From Streptomyces fragilis (GTDB taxonomy: Bacteria; Actinomycetota; Actinomycetes; Streptomycetales; Streptomycetaceae): a stretch of 64,000 nt of DNA. The DNA lies in assembly GCF_003112515.1 (NCBI RefSeq), contig NZ_BEVZ01000007.1:148492-212491 (forward strand), read 5' to 3'. Shown here in pieces: positions 36,026 to 44,271 of the stretch (the first letter of the stretch is position 1; the number at the start of each line of letters is the position of its first letter). Under the pieces are notes generated by a model. The model made no database searches. It worked only from the letters and a program-made list of their open reading frames with translations, and was not told the DNA's origin. The position numbers and the translations under genes were made by a program.

Positions 36026-36789
36026 CGGATGCTCTCCCACTTCTGGTGCAGACGGTTCATGTGCGTCAGCCAGCGCTCCGGGTCGGCCGCCCGGGCCGCG
36101 TAGTACTCGGCGACCTCCGGGTGCGGGAGGATCAGGAAGCGGTCCTCCGCGATGCCCTTGAAGAGGGCGTCGGCCACGTCCTCGGGCTCGATCGCGGTGG
36201 GGGCGAGGACCAGGTCGCCCGCGCTGCCGGAGCCGGCCAGCATGTCGGTGCGCACGCCCTGGGGGCAGATCGCGTGCACCTTGATCCCGCGGTGGCGGTA
36301 GGTGAGCGAGAGCCATTCCGCGTGGGCGTAGGCGGCGTGCTTGGTGGCGCTGTAGGGGGCAGCGCCGATCATGGTGAGCAGGCCGGCCGCGGAGACGGTG
36401 GCCACGAAGCGGCCCCCGCCGCGCTCCAGCCACTCGGGCACCAGGGCGCGGGCGGCGCGTACGTGCGCCATCACGTTGACGTCCCAGGCGCGCTCCCACG
36501 CCTCGTCGTCCGGGGCGAGGCTGCCGTCGCTGCCGGCGATGCCGGCGTTGGCGCAGAAGACGTCGATCCCCCCGCCCAGGGCCTCGCGGGCGGGCTCCAG
36601 CACCGCCGAGGCGTCTCCCGGGACGGCCGTGGCGCCGATCTCCCCCGCCACCGCCTGCGCCTTGTCCGCGTCCAGGTCGTTGACCACGACCCGGGCCCCC
36701 TCGGCGACGAAGCGCCGGGCCATCGCGGCTCCGATGCCGCCCCCCGCCCCGGTGACGACGACACGGGCATCTCGCACGGCTTCCACCAT
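36022..36789 (-). CDS. SDR-family oxidoreductase
   Basis: A 255-residue short-chain dehydrogenase. The cofactor motif is VVTGAGGGIGAAM (TGxxxGxG); NDLDA at the end of strand 2 (Asp) suggests NAD(H); CANAGIAG is the NAG motif; the catalytic Ser is in TVSAAG and the Tyr/Lys pair in YSATKHA. It is the first gene of the ligase-TetR operon and translationally coupled to the ligase. In Pseudomonas levulinate catabolism the SDR LvaD reduces levulinyl-CoA to 4-hydroxyvaleryl-CoA; this gene could play that part. A general 3-hydroxyacyl or alcohol dehydrogenase role is also possible. Confidence 0.94.
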   Translation of the reverse strand: MVEAVRDARVVVTGAGGGIGAAMARRFVAEGARVVVNDLDADKAQAVAGEIGATAVPGDASAVLEPAREALGGGIDVFCANAGIAGSDGSLAPDDEAWERAWDVNVMAHVRAARALVPEWLERGGGRFVATVSAAGLLTMIGAAPYSATKHAAYAHAEWLSLTYRHRGIKVHAICPQGVRTDMLAGSGSAGDLVLAPTAIEPEDVADALFKGIAEDRFLILPHPEVAEYYAARAADPERWLTHMNRLHQKWESIR

Positions 36790-36844
36790 CGGTTACCTCC
36801 GGCACGACGTGACACGGCGCTGTCGCCGCTGACTGCGGCGTCAG

Positions 36845-36858
36845 ACTAACCGGTCGGT
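36845..36858 (-). promoter_or_regulatory. TetR-type operator upstream of the SDR-ligase-TetR operon
   Basis: ACTAACCGGTCGGT is 12/14 identical to the palindrome ACCGACCGGTCGGT and lies 56 bases upstream of the SDR ATG. It shares ACCGGTCGG with the site at 31353-31366. The matching sites tie the two operons to one regulator. Confidence 0.68.
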
Positions 36859-37035
36859 ATGTTGCGCGGAAGGGGTAGCGCAGGGCCGTTCGGGGACATC
36901 GGGCCCGCGCGGGGGGTGGACCAACTCCCGCGTGGGCATGACACTCGGCACCGGCCGCCCCACAAGGGCGCCGCGGCACCGTCCGTCAGCGAGAAGAGCC
37001 GGGCACCACCCCACGATCCACGGAGGTCACGCACC

Positions 37036-38310
37036 ATGAGACTGTCCAGACGAGGCCTGCTCACCGCCGCCACGGCAGCCCTGTCCGCCACCGCGGCCGG
37101 CGCCGCGCAGGCGGCCGAGCCCTCCGCGCCGCCGGTCGGCGACACCCCGCCCTCGGGCGGGCGGCCGCTGCGCACCGGGTTCGAGCGCCTCGTCGCGGAC
37201 GGGTACGCGCCGCTCGCCGGCCGGAAGGTCGGCGTCGTCACCAACCCGACGGGCATCACCCGCGACGCCACGCACATCGTCGACGTGATGCACGCCGACG
37301 ACCGGGTCGACCTGACGGCGGTCTTCGGGCCCGAGCACGGCTTCCGCGGCACCGCGCAGGCCGGCGGCTCCGAGGGCTTCTACGAGGACCCCGCCACCGG
37401 GCTCCCGGTGTACGACACCTACCTCAAGAGCGGCCAGGCGCTGGCGGGCGTCTTCACCGCCTCGGGCGTGGACACCGTGGTCTTCGACATCCAGGACGCA
37501 GGCGCCCGCTTCTACACCTACATCTGGACCCTGTACGACTGCATGGAGGCCGCCGCCCTGGCCGGCAAGCGGTTCGTGGTGCTGGACCGGCCCAACCCGG
37601 TGTCCGGCCGCTCGGCCGAAGGTCCGGTGATGCACCCGCAGTTCGCCACCTTCGTCGGCCGCAAGCCGATCTCCCAGCAGCACGGCATGACGGTGGCGGA
37701 GCTGGCCCTGCTCTTCAACGGGGAGTTCCTGTCCACCCCGGTGGAACTGGAGACGGTCCGGATGACCGGGTGGCGGCGCGACGAGTTCTACGACGCCTCC
37801 GGGCTGCCGTGGGTGCCGCCGAGTCCCAACATGCCGACCCCGGACACCGCGCTGGTCTACCCGGGCACCTGCCTCTTCGAGGGCACCAACCTTTCCGAGG
37901 GCCGCGGCACCACCCGCCCCTTCGAACTGCTGGGCGCGCCGGGCGTCGACGGGTCCTGGGCGGCGGCAGCCAACGAACTGGGCCTGCCCGGCGTCCGGTT
38001 CAGGGAGGCGTATTTCCAGCCGACCTTCAGCAAGTATTCCGGCCAGACCGTCGGCGGCGTCCAGGTCCACGTGCACGACCGCGCCGCGTTCGAGCCGGTG
38101 CGCACCGGCATCGGCCTGCTGATCACCGCCCGGGCCACCTGGAGCGGCTTCGCCTGGCGCGCGGACAACTGGATCGACAAGCTCACCGGCTCGACCGGGG
38201 TCCGCGACCGGATCGACGCGGGCGCCGGCCTCGACGAGGTGGTGGCCGGCTGGCGGGACGAACTGGCCGCCTTCCGCGCCACCCGGAAGCGGTATCTCCT
38301 GTACCGCTGA
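37036..38310 (+). CDS. namZ: Exported exo-beta-N-acetylmuramidase (NamZ, DUF1343)
   Basis: A 424-residue exported hydrolase of the DUF1343 family, whose characterised member NamZ removes terminal MurNAc from peptidoglycan fragments. A twin-arginine signal (MRLSRRGLLTAATAALSA, Arg5-Arg6) ends near residue 27. Family blocks include VGVVTNPTGITRD, VFGPEHGFRG, FDIQDAGARFYTY, VVLDRPNPVSG, and PSPNMPTPDTALVYPGTCLFEGTNLSEGRGT. The last contains conserved Asn and Glu residues near the active site. The gene stands alone between an acyl-CoA operon and a hypothetical, with a strong hairpin after it. A role in cell-wall turnover outside the membrane is expected. Confidence 0.92.
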   Translation: MRLSRRGLLTAATAALSATAAGAAQAAEPSAPPVGDTPPSGGRPLRTGFERLVADGYAPLAGRKVGVVTNPTGITRDATHIVDVMHADDRVDLTAVFGPEHGFRGTAQAGGSEGFYEDPATGLPVYDTYLKSGQALAGVFTASGVDTVVFDIQDAGARFYTYIWTLYDCMEAAALAGKRFVVLDRPNPVSGRSAEGPVMHPQFATFVGRKPISQQHGMTVAELALLFNGEFLSTPVELETVRMTGWRRDEFYDASGLPWVPPSPNMPTPDTALVYPGTCLFEGTNLSEGRGTTRPFELLGAPGVDGSWAAAANELGLPGVRFREAYFQPTFSKYSGQTVGGVQVHVHDRAAFEPVRTGIGLLITARATWSGFAWRADNWIDKLTGSTGVRDRIDAGAGLDEVVAGWRDELAAFRATRKRYLLYR

Positions 38311-38325
38311 GCCGGGTTGACGGAC

Positions 38326-38359
38326 ACGGGCGGGCCGCGGACCGACGCGGCCCGCCCGT
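38326..38359 (+). terminator. Hairpin terminator after namZ
   Basis: A perfect 14-bp stem (38326-38339 and 38346-38359) with a 6-base loop follows the namZ stop by 16 bases. Confidence 0.85.
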
Positions 38360-38558
38360 TCTGTTCGCTCTTGTCGCGCATAGTCCCGCCGTCAACAGGA
38401 ACCCGCATAGGTGTGTCGTCCCGCTTATGGCAGACCCCGGCCGAACCGATGGAGCCGGTTGGGCGGTCGGCACGTCCCATCGGCGACAGCCTTGCGGGGA
38501 CGCCGAGTTGGACGACGTTGGACAGCAGTCGAGGGCACGTGCGACGGAGGTACGGTCG

Positions 38559-39164
38559 ATGGCGGGATTCCGGAGTCTGGCGAGACAAGTGCGTGACCAG
38601 CGGTGCGACCTGGCGTTGCGGCGGTACTCGCTGCGCAAGTGCCTGGAGAGGTTCGCGCCCTACGGCCACCGGGCGACCTGGGACCACCTGTGCGTCACCT
38701 GGGGGTTCGGCCCGGAGGACCGGTCCCCCGATCCGCGCCGGCTGGTGGGCGCGGTGGCGGAGCTGGAGCAGGCCCGGGAGATCTGGCTGCGCTACGAGGT
38801 GGCCTTCGCGCAGCGGCGGCGCCGGGAGAAGCACGACGGTCTGCGCCGGCCCGGGTCGGTGGACGACTGGCACCGCAGGACCTGGGGCGGGTTCGGGATC
38901 GCCTGGTGCGACGATCCCCGCGTCCACCCCGCGGACCCGCTGCCGGAGGTGCTGCGCCGGCTGATCGGGGCACTGGAGCGGGAGCCGGGGAGGAGCTGCC
39001 CGGTCTGCGGCGACGAGGACCTGGCCTGGCGTCACGGCATGAACCACGAGCCGTCCAGCGGACCGGTGTGCGTCGGGTGCGGGATCCTCGTCCCGCTGCC
39101 GGTGCTCACTCCGGAGGCCGTGGAGACGGCGCGGCGGGGACGGCGGCAGCTGGCCGCCGTGTGA
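38559..39164 (+). CDS. Conserved hypothetical protein with C-terminal zinc ribbon
   Basis: A 201-residue protein I do not recognise. It is Arg- and Trp-rich and mostly helical (residues 1-150), with repeated Trp motifs such as WDHLCVTWGFGPED, IWLRYEVAF and DWHRRTWGGFGIAWCDDP. The C-terminus has two CxxC pairs, CPVCGDEDLAWRHG and CVGCGILVP, spaced like a zinc ribbon. The ATG at 38559 has CGGAGG 8 bases upstream. There is no signal peptide or membrane segment. The zinc ribbon and basic charge allow nucleic-acid or protein binding, but no function is claimed. Confidence 0.8.
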   Translation: MAGFRSLARQVRDQRCDLALRRYSLRKCLERFAPYGHRATWDHLCVTWGFGPEDRSPDPRRLVGAVAELEQAREIWLRYEVAFAQRRRREKHDGLRRPGSVDDWHRRTWGGFGIAWCDDPRVHPADPLPEVLRRLIGALEREPGRSCPVCGDEDLAWRHGMNHEPSSGPVCVGCGILVPLPVLTPEAVETARRGRRQLAAV

Positions 39165-39300
39165 CGGCACGTCCGCGCCGCCCTCGGCGGCGGGCGCCGC
39201 GAGGGGCGTCCGCCGCCGGGGCCTGTCCGTGCCCGCGCGGGAGCGGCGGTCCGTGCTCGCGCCGGACCGGCGGTCCGTGCCCGCGCGGGAGCGGCAGGGA

Positions 39301-39837
39301 TCAGCCGCGGAGCGGGCGGCCCTGCGCGTCGGTGTGGTCGCCGGCCAGCAGCAGGATGCCGTCGACCAGCGACCAGATCCCGAGGCCGCCACAGGTGAAG
39401 AGCTGCGCGAGGGCGATGCCGACGTGGCCGGTGTAGAACCGGCCGACCCCGAAGCCGCCGAGGAAGAGCTGCAGCAGACCGGCGGCCAGCTTCGACTTGT
39501 CCGAGTAGGGGCGCCCGTAGATGTCGTAGCCGTACGGCGCCTGGGGGTCGCCGGTCCAGGTGCCGGGCGGCACCTGCCCCTGGTAGGGGTACGAGCCGTA
39601 GCCGGGGTGCTGCCCGCCGGGCGGGGGCGGGTAACCGGGGCCGGGGCCCTGCGGACCGGGCGGGGGCGGGTAGCTGTAGCCGGGCGCCTGCCCGGGCGGG
39701 GGCGGATAGCCGTAGCCGGGCCCCTGCGGACCGGGCGGAGGCGGATAGCCGTAGCCGGGCCCCTGCGGACCGGGCGGAGGCTGGTGGCCCTTGGGTCCGT
39801 CCTGCGGGTAGGGAGGCTGCTGGGGCTGGTCGGTCAC
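39301..39837 (-). CDS. TM2-domain membrane protein with Pro/Gly-rich repeats
   Basis: A 178-residue protein. The N-terminal 100 residues are a low-complexity, probably cytoplasmic arm with repeats of the type PGPQGPGYGYPPPPG (about four copies). The C-terminal 70 residues form a TM2 domain: SKLAAGLLQLFLGGFGVGRFYTGH, then IALAQLFTCGGLGIWSLVDGILLL, two helices joined by a short turn with the typical GRFYTG motif. The GTG at 39837 has AGGAG upstream; a longer frame lacks support. Such proteins are common in actinobacteria; the repeat arm may mediate protein assembly. The role is unknown. Confidence 0.88.
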   Translation of the reverse strand: MTDQPQQPPYPQDGPKGHQPPPGPQGPGYGYPPPPGPQGPGYGYPPPPGQAPGYSYPPPPGPQGPGPGYPPPPGGQHPGYGSYPYQGQVPPGTWTGDPQAPYGYDIYGRPYSDKSKLAAGLLQLFLGGFGVGRFYTGHVGIALAQLFTCGGLGIWSLVDGILLLAGDHTDAQGRPLRG

Positions 39838-39981
39838 GGGGTGGTGCTCCTGCGATGAGAGGGGTGCGGAAGGCCGCGGACGGAAGTCGGTCGGACGATC
39901 ATCGTGCAGGAACAAGCCTGCCGGGTACAGAGGGACCGGGAAATGCGGTGGCCCGGCCCCCGCGCGGGCGTGCTCACCCGC

Positions 39982-40446
39982 TCACCCCTTCCCCGGCTCG
40001 GGGGCCAGCCGGGAGCCGGTCAGGCCGGCCCCGATGGTGTCGTCCGGGTTGGACAGGGCGCACGTGCGCATCGACAGGCACCCGCAGCCGATGCAGTCGG
40101 TGAGATGGTCCCGCAGCCGCTCCAGGCGGCGGATGCGGTCGTCCAGTTCGGCCCGCCACAGCTCGGACAGGCGCGCCCAGTCCTCGCGGGTGGGCGTACG
40201 GCCGTCGGGGAGTGCGCCGAGGGCGTCGCGGATGGCGGTCAGGGGCATCCCCACCCGCTGGGAGGCCCGGACGAAGGCGACGCGGCGCAGGGTGTCGCGG
40301 GTGTAGCGGCGCTGGTTCCCGGGGGTCCGGCGGCTGGTGATCAGCCCCTTGGACTCGTAGAAGTGCAGCGCCGAGACCGCCACGCCGCTGCGCGCCGCGA
40401 GCTGACCGACGGTGAGTTCCTGGACCTTGGCGGGGATCTGGGGCAC
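39982..40446 (-). CDS. soxR: Redox-sensing MerR-family activator SoxR
   Basis: A 154-residue MerR-type regulator. The N-terminal winged helix (LTVGQLAARSGVAVSALHFYESKGLI) is followed by a dimerisation helix and a [2Fe-2S] cluster site with Cys118, Cys121, Cys123 and Cys129 (CxxCxCx5C). In Streptomyces SoxR is known to respond to redox-active secondary metabolites rather than superoxide. The start is a GTG at 40446 with a weak ribosome site. There is no soxS, as expected outside enterobacteria. It diverges from a MaoC gene. I found no recognisable SoxR box in the 133-base gap. Confidence 0.95.
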   Translation of the reverse strand: MPQIPAKVQELTVGQLAARSGVAVSALHFYESKGLITSRRTPGNQRRYTRDTLRRVAFVRASQRVGMPLTAIRDALGALPDGRTPTREDWARLSELWRAELDDRIRRLERLRDHLTDCIGCGCLSMRTCALSNPDDTIGAGLTGSRLAPEPGKG

Positions 40447-40513
40447 GGGGCGACCCTACCCAGCGCGCCCGCGAGGCCGGCGTCCGGCATTGACAGGACA
40501 GCGGACCGCAACC

Positions 40514-40535
40514 ATGCTAAGCAGTCGCTTAGCAT
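40514..40535. promoter_or_regulatory. Perfect inverted repeat, TetR-type operator before maoC
   Basis: ATGCTAAGC, a 4-base spacer and GCTTAGCAT form an exact 9+9 inverted repeat, 45 bases before the MaoC ATG. A related site (41802-41821) lies before the TetR gene that converges with maoC. Confidence 0.78.
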
Positions 40536-40579
40536 CAGCGCTCAGTTCACCGCAGACGCGAGAGGCCAGGGACAGCGAC

Positions 40580-41041
40580 ATGGCAGAGCCGAGGATCTTC
40601 ACCTCCCCCGACGAGCTGAAGGCCGCCGTGGGCGAGCAGCTCGGGTACACCGACTGGGTCGAGGTCGACCAGAAGCGGATCGACCTGTTCGCGGAGGCCA
40701 CCGGCGACCACCAGTGGATCCACGTCGACCCGGAGAAGGCCGCCCGGGGCCCCTTCGGCACCACGATCGCGCACGGCTACCTGACGCTGTCGCTGCTGCC
40801 CCTCTTCGGCCCGCAGCTCATCGCGGTCGAGGGCGTGAAGATGGGCGTGAACTACGGCACCAACAAGGTCCGCTTCCCCGCCCCCGTCCCGGTGGGCTCC
40901 CGGCTGCGCTCCACGGCGACCATCACGAACGTCGAGGACGTGCCGGGCGGCGTGCAGCTCTCGCTCGCCTTCACCGTCGAGCGCGAGGGCGGCGACAAGC
41001 CGGTCTGCGTCGCCGAGTCGGTGTCGCGCTACTACCTCTGA
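40580..41041 (+). CDS. MaoC-family (R)-enoyl-CoA hydratase
   Basis: A 153-residue single hot-dog-fold hydratase. The active-site signature is FAEATGDHQWIHVDPEKAARGPFGTTIAHGYLTLSL in overlapping pieces, with the catalytic Asp and His in GDHQWIH and the hydratase-2 motif around HGYLTL. It adds water to trans-2-enoyl-CoA, giving (R)-3-hydroxyacyl-CoA. It is convergent with a TetR gene 30 bases away and divergent from soxR. The shared palindrome suggests control by that TetR. The position among acyl-CoA dehydrogenases, ligases and aldehyde-oxidising enzymes supports a fatty or branched acid role. Confidence 0.93.
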   Translation: MAEPRIFTSPDELKAAVGEQLGYTDWVEVDQKRIDLFAEATGDHQWIHVDPEKAARGPFGTTIAHGYLTLSLLPLFGPQLIAVEGVKMGVNYGTNKVRFPAPVPVGSRLRSTATITNVEDVPGGVQLSLAFTVEREGGDKPVCVAESVSRYYL

Positions 41042-41071
41042 GGCCGGCCCCCGCCTCCGCGGCCGGGCGGG

Positions 41072-41704
41072 CTACCGCTTCGCGCCCACCATGTTGAGCA
41101 CGAGGTCGGCGTAGAGCGCGCCGACCTCGTCGGGCGTCCAGCGGCCGTCCACCCGGAACCACCGGGCCACGTCGATGCACAGCGACATGATCGCCAGCGT
41201 GGCGCCCTGGACGTCCGGCACGTCGAACTCGCCGGCCGCGACGCCCTCCTGGATGATCCGGCGCACCTGCGCGTCCACCTGCTTGCGCAGCGCCACGATC
41301 TCGTCCCGCGAGTCCTCGCCGAGGGCCTCGAGCTCGTACTGCACCACCCGCGCGGTGGTGTGCTGGGCGGCGTGCCAGCGCACGAAGGAGCCGACCGCCC
41401 CGGCGAGCCGTTCGGCCGCCGTGCCCTCGCCCTCCGCGGCGGTGCGCAGGATGGCGAGGGCCTTCTCGTGACCGATCCGGCTGATCCGAGCGAGCAGCTC
41501 TTCCTTGGTCTTGTAGTGGATGTAGAGGGCGGCCGGGCTCATGCCCGCGCGGCCCGCGATGTCGCGGGTCGTCGTGGCGTGGTAGCCCCGCTCGGCGAAC
41601 GCGTCGACCGCGGCCACCAGCAGGCGCCGGGCGGCCTCGGGTGTGACCTCGGCCCAGGGCTGCTGCTGCTCGCCGCCGGACGTCGTCTCCTCCGCCGTAC
41701 TCAT
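41072..41704 (-). CDS. TetR-family regulator next to maoC
   Basis: A 210-residue repressor. An acidic/Gln-rich leader of about 20 residues precedes the helix-turn-helix AFAERGYHATTTRDIAGRAG and MSPAALYIHYKTKEELL. The ligand domain includes FVRWHAAQHTTARVVQYELEAL, typical of the acyl-CoA responsive FadR/KstR-like group. Its promoter region contains a palindrome (41802-41821) sharing GCTTAG half-sites with the one before maoC, so it probably represses itself and maoC. Confidence 0.93.
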   Translation of the reverse strand: MSTAEETTSGGEQQQPWAEVTPEAARRLLVAAVDAFAERGYHATTTRDIAGRAGMSPAALYIHYKTKEELLARISRIGHEKALAILRTAAEGEGTAAERLAGAVGSFVRWHAAQHTTARVVQYELEALGEDSRDEIVALRKQVDAQVRRIIQEGVAAGEFDVPDVQGATLAIMSLCIDVARWFRVDGRWTPDEVGALYADLVLNMVGAKR

Positions 41705-41801
41705 CGCTCGCCTCGCCTCTCTCGCTCCCCGTCCCGCACACCCTGGACGAGGACCCTCCGGACCGCACGCCGTACGTGCGGGGCACCACCATACCGCCGG
41801 A

Positions 41802-41821
41802 GTCTGAGCGGGCGCTTAGAC
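41802..41821 (-). promoter_or_regulatory. Near-perfect palindrome, TetR-type operator
   Basis: GTCTGAGC and GCTTAGAC flank a 4-base spacer with one mismatched pair, 98 bases upstream of the TetR start. The half-site and spacing match the site at 40514-40535. Confidence 0.68.
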
Positions 41822-41862
41822 CGGTGGGCCCGAGCCGCGCCGGCGCACCTGCGGGAGTGCCG

Positions 41863-42150
41863 TCAGAGCTTCTGGAAGGGGTCGTGCTCGGCGAGCAGCT
41901 TCTCCAGGCGGGCCTGGTCCACCCGGCTGACGATGGCCCCGGCCTCCTGGCGGTCGCGGATCACCTTGGCCAGTGTGAAGGCCGAGGTGACCAGGTAGAG
42001 GACGGCCACCGCGAAGAAGCCGCGCACCCAGGCACTGGCCTCCATGCGGACGATGCCGACGCAGGTCGCGCTCAGCGCGAGGACGAACGATGCCACCGCC
42101 TGGCCGTAGAAGGCCACGGTGCTCTGCTGCTTGACGGGTGTCTCGGTCAT
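41863..42150 (-). CDS. YiaA/YiaB-family small inner membrane protein
   Basis: A 95-residue protein with two predicted membrane helices: AFYGQAVASFVLALSATCVGIV and WVRGFFAVAVLYLVTSAFTLA, the second followed by a charged helix KVIRDRQEAGAIVSRVDQ. The opening QQSTVAFYGQA is characteristic of the YiaA/YiaB family. The ATG at 42150 is chosen over an upstream one at 42183 because it gives the family N-terminus. No function is established for the family. Confidence 0.9.
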   Translation of the reverse strand: MTETPVKQQSTVAFYGQAVASFVLALSATCVGIVRMEASAWVRGFFAVAVLYLVTSAFTLAKVIRDRQEAGAIVSRVDQARLEKLLAEHDPFQKL

Positions 42151-42243
42151 GGGAGAAGCATCGGGCGGACGCGCCCTGGGCACATCCGCCCGCGTACTCA
42201 GCCGCCGGTGGTCCGGCGTACTCAGGGAAGGGGCCTGGCGCCC

Positions 42244-42317
42244 GGCCGTGCGGGCAGGCCTCGCGCGAGTGCCGTTCGGGAGGCCTCGCTCCCGGCCGTT
42301 CGGGAAGGCCTCCTCCC
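42244..42317. repeat. Three imperfect tandem repeats of about 25 bp
   Basis: Copies at about 42244-42268, 42270-42293 and 42294-42317 each contain a variant of GCCGTTCGGGAGGCCTCG. They lie between the YiaA-type gene and the acyl-CoA dehydrogenase stop, with no coding sense. They may form alternative hairpins in the 3' region. Confidence 0.55.
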
Positions 42318-42327
42318 GCGCGGCCGG

Positions 42328-43494
42328 TCAGAAGGCGGAGACTCCCGTCAGGTCGCGGCCGATCAGCAGCTTCTGGATCTGGCTGGTGCCCTCGTAGAGG
42401 GTCATCACCCGGGCGTCGCGCAGCAGCTTGCCGGCCGGGTACTCGTCGATGAAGCCGTACCCGCCGAAGACCTGCAGCGCGTTGTTGGCGCAGCGCACGG
42501 CCGCCTCGGAGGCGAACAGCTTGGCCTTGGACGCCTCGACGGTGAACGGCAGCCCGCGGTCGATCAGGTCGGCCACCCGCCACACCAGCAGCCGGGCGGC
42601 GTCCACGTCGAGCGCGATGTCGGCGAGCAGTTCCTGCACCAGCTGGTGGTGGGCGATGGTCTTCCCGAACTGCTCGCGCTGGCCCGCGTACTCCAGGGCG
42701 CAGTCCAGCGCCGCCTGGGCGATGCCGACACAGCCGGCGGCGACCGACATCCGGCCCTTGGCCAGGGTGGACATGGCGACGGTGAAGCCCTTGCCCTCGG
42801 GGCCGAGCAGCGCGGAGGCGGGCACCCGCACGTCCTCCAGCACCAGTTCGGCGGTGGCCTGGCCGCGCAGGCCGAGCTTGCCGTGGATGGTGTTGCGGGT
42901 CAGGCCGGGGGTGTCGGTGGGGACCAGGAAGGCGGACACGCCCTTGTGGCCCGGCGCGTCGGTGGAGCGCGCGAAGACGATCGCCACGTCGGCCCAGGTG
43001 CCGTTGGTGATGAACATCTTGGTGCCGTTGATGACGTAGTCGTCGCCGTCGCGCACCGCGCGGGTGGTGAGGTTGCCGGCGTCGGAGCCGGTGCCCGGCT
43101 CGGTGAGGCCGAAGCAGCCCAGCGCCTCGCCCGCGGTCAGCCGCGGCAGCCACTCCCGCTTCTGCTCCTCGGTGCCCCAGCTCTGGATGGTCTTGGTGAC
43201 CAGGCCGAGCGAGACCGAGACGATGCCGCGGACCGAGGAGTCGCCGCGGCCGAGTTCCTCGGTGACCAGGCAGTAGGCCAGGTGGTCGCCTCCGGAGCCG
43301 CCGTACTCCTCGTCGATGGTCAGCCCCAGGAACCCGACCTCGCCCAGCTTCCGCACGATCGAGCGGTCCACCTGCTCGGCGCGGTCCCAGGCGACCACGT
43401 GCGGGGCGATCTCCCGTGCCACGAAGTCCCGGGCGAGCTCCTGTACGGCCGCCTGCTCCTCGCTGAGCCCCAGATTCACGGTGCGCCACCCCAC
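42328..43494 (-). CDS. Acyl-CoA dehydrogenase, short/branched-chain type
   Basis: A 388-residue flavoprotein close to butyryl/isovaleryl-CoA dehydrogenases. It shows ALGCFGLTEPGTGSDAGNL (flavin loop), VINGTKMFITNGTWAD, LGLRGQATAELVLEDVRVP and the C-terminal QVFGGYGFIDEYPAGKLLRDARVMTLYEGTSQIQ. The Glu of YEGTSQIQ is the expected catalytic base, unlike the dehydrogenase at 32441-33655. The start is a GTG at 43494 or, five codons later, at 43479. It is divergent from a TetR gene with a palindrome between them, which probably controls both. Confidence 0.94.
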   Translation of the reverse strand: MGWRTVNLGLSEEQAAVQELARDFVAREIAPHVVAWDRAEQVDRSIVRKLGEVGFLGLTIDEEYGGSGGDHLAYCLVTEELGRGDSSVRGIVSVSLGLVTKTIQSWGTEEQKREWLPRLTAGEALGCFGLTEPGTGSDAGNLTTRAVRDGDDYVINGTKMFITNGTWADVAIVFARSTDAPGHKGVSAFLVPTDTPGLTRNTIHGKLGLRGQATAELVLEDVRVPASALLGPEGKGFTVAMSTLAKGRMSVAAGCVGIAQAALDCALEYAGQREQFGKTIAHHQLVQELLADIALDVDAARLLVWRVADLIDRGLPFTVEASKAKLFASEAAVRCANNALQVFGGYGFIDEYPAGKLLRDARVMTLYEGTSQIQKLLIGRDLTGVSAF

Positions 43495-43522
43495 GGTCGA
43501 GTCGGTGTTCCTGTCCCGCGTT

Positions 43523-43541
43523 AAATTAGCACTGCTAGTTT
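43523..43541. promoter_or_regulatory. 19-nt near-palindrome between divergent dehydrogenase and TetR genes
   Basis: AAATTAGCA-C-TGCTAGTTT has a single mismatched pair. It is markedly AT-rich against its surroundings and lies 29 bases from both gene starts. It is the expected operator of the TetR at 43570-44211. Confidence 0.82.
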
Positions 43542-43569
43542 ATTCGGTCGAGACTCTACGATGTGCGTC

Positions 43570-44211
43570 ATGCCACGCCCCCGCACGCCGTTGCTGTCCA
43601 CCGGCCGGATCGTCGAGACGGCCCTGACCCTGGTCGACGCCGAGGGCCTGGCCGCTCTCTCCACGCGGCGCCTCGCGGCGGAGCTGGGGGTGAGCGGGCC
43701 CTCGCTGTACAACCACTTCCGCAGCCGGGACCAGATCGTGGAGGCGGCGGCGGACGCGGTGAGCGCGCAGGTCGACCTGTCGATGTTCGAGAACGGCACG
43801 CCCTGGCGGGAGGCGCTGCGGGAGTGGGCGGCCTCCTACCGGGCCGCGCTGCGCAGACACCCCAACATCGTGCCGGTGCTGGCCGCCGGGCCGGGCCGGC
43901 GTCCGGCGGCGCTGCGGCTGGCGGACGCGGTGTACGGGGCGATGGTCGAGGCGGGCTGGCCGCCGGCCCACGCGACCTCCGTCGGCGCGCTGATGCGGTA
44001 CTTCATCATGGGGTCCGCGCTGGGCTCGTTCGCGGGCGGCTTCGTCGGCGACGAGACGGCCTACGACCCGGCGGACTACCCCCACCTCGGCCAGGCGCAC
44101 CTGCTGGCCGGGCGGCAGGAGGAGATCGACGAGCGCGCCTTCGACACCGGGCTGCGGGCGCTGCTGGACGGGCTGGAGCGCCAGTACGAGGAACTGACCG
44201 GCACCCGATGA
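43570..44211 (+). CDS. TetR-family regulator divergent from acyl-CoA dehydrogenase
   Basis: A 213-residue regulator of the TetR class with a TetR_C-like ligand domain. The DNA-binding part (about 10-55) contains RIVETALTLVDAEGLAALSTRRLAAELGVSGPSLYNHFRSRDQI in overlapping pieces. The start is uncertain: ATG codons at 43561 and 43570 are in frame and neither has a strong ribosome site, so a nearly leaderless transcript is possible. The intergenic palindrome at 43523-43541 suggests self-repression and repression of the divergent dehydrogenase. Confidence 0.92.
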   Translation: MPRPRTPLLSTGRIVETALTLVDAEGLAALSTRRLAAELGVSGPSLYNHFRSRDQIVEAAADAVSAQVDLSMFENGTPWREALREWAASYRAALRRHPNIVPVLAAGPGRRPAALRLADAVYGAMVEAGWPPAHATSVGALMRYFIMGSALGSFAGGFVGDETAYDPADYPHLGQAHLLAGRQEEIDERAFDTGLRALLDGLERQYEELTGTR

Positions 44212-44271
44212 GCGGGCCCCCGCCGGGTCCGCGCGGCCCGGGTCGGGCGGACCCCGCCCTCCGTGACGGCG

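Noticed and set aside
39600..39800. Possible CRISPR-like or tandem DNA repeat
   Set aside because: The repeats are in frame and encode the Pro/Gly-rich arm of the TM2 protein, with no regular unique spacers.
40447..40579. SoxR box between soxR and maoC
   Set aside because: The palindrome there (ATGCTAAGC...GCTTAGCAT) fits a TetR site; the CCTCAAG-type SoxR sequence is absent.
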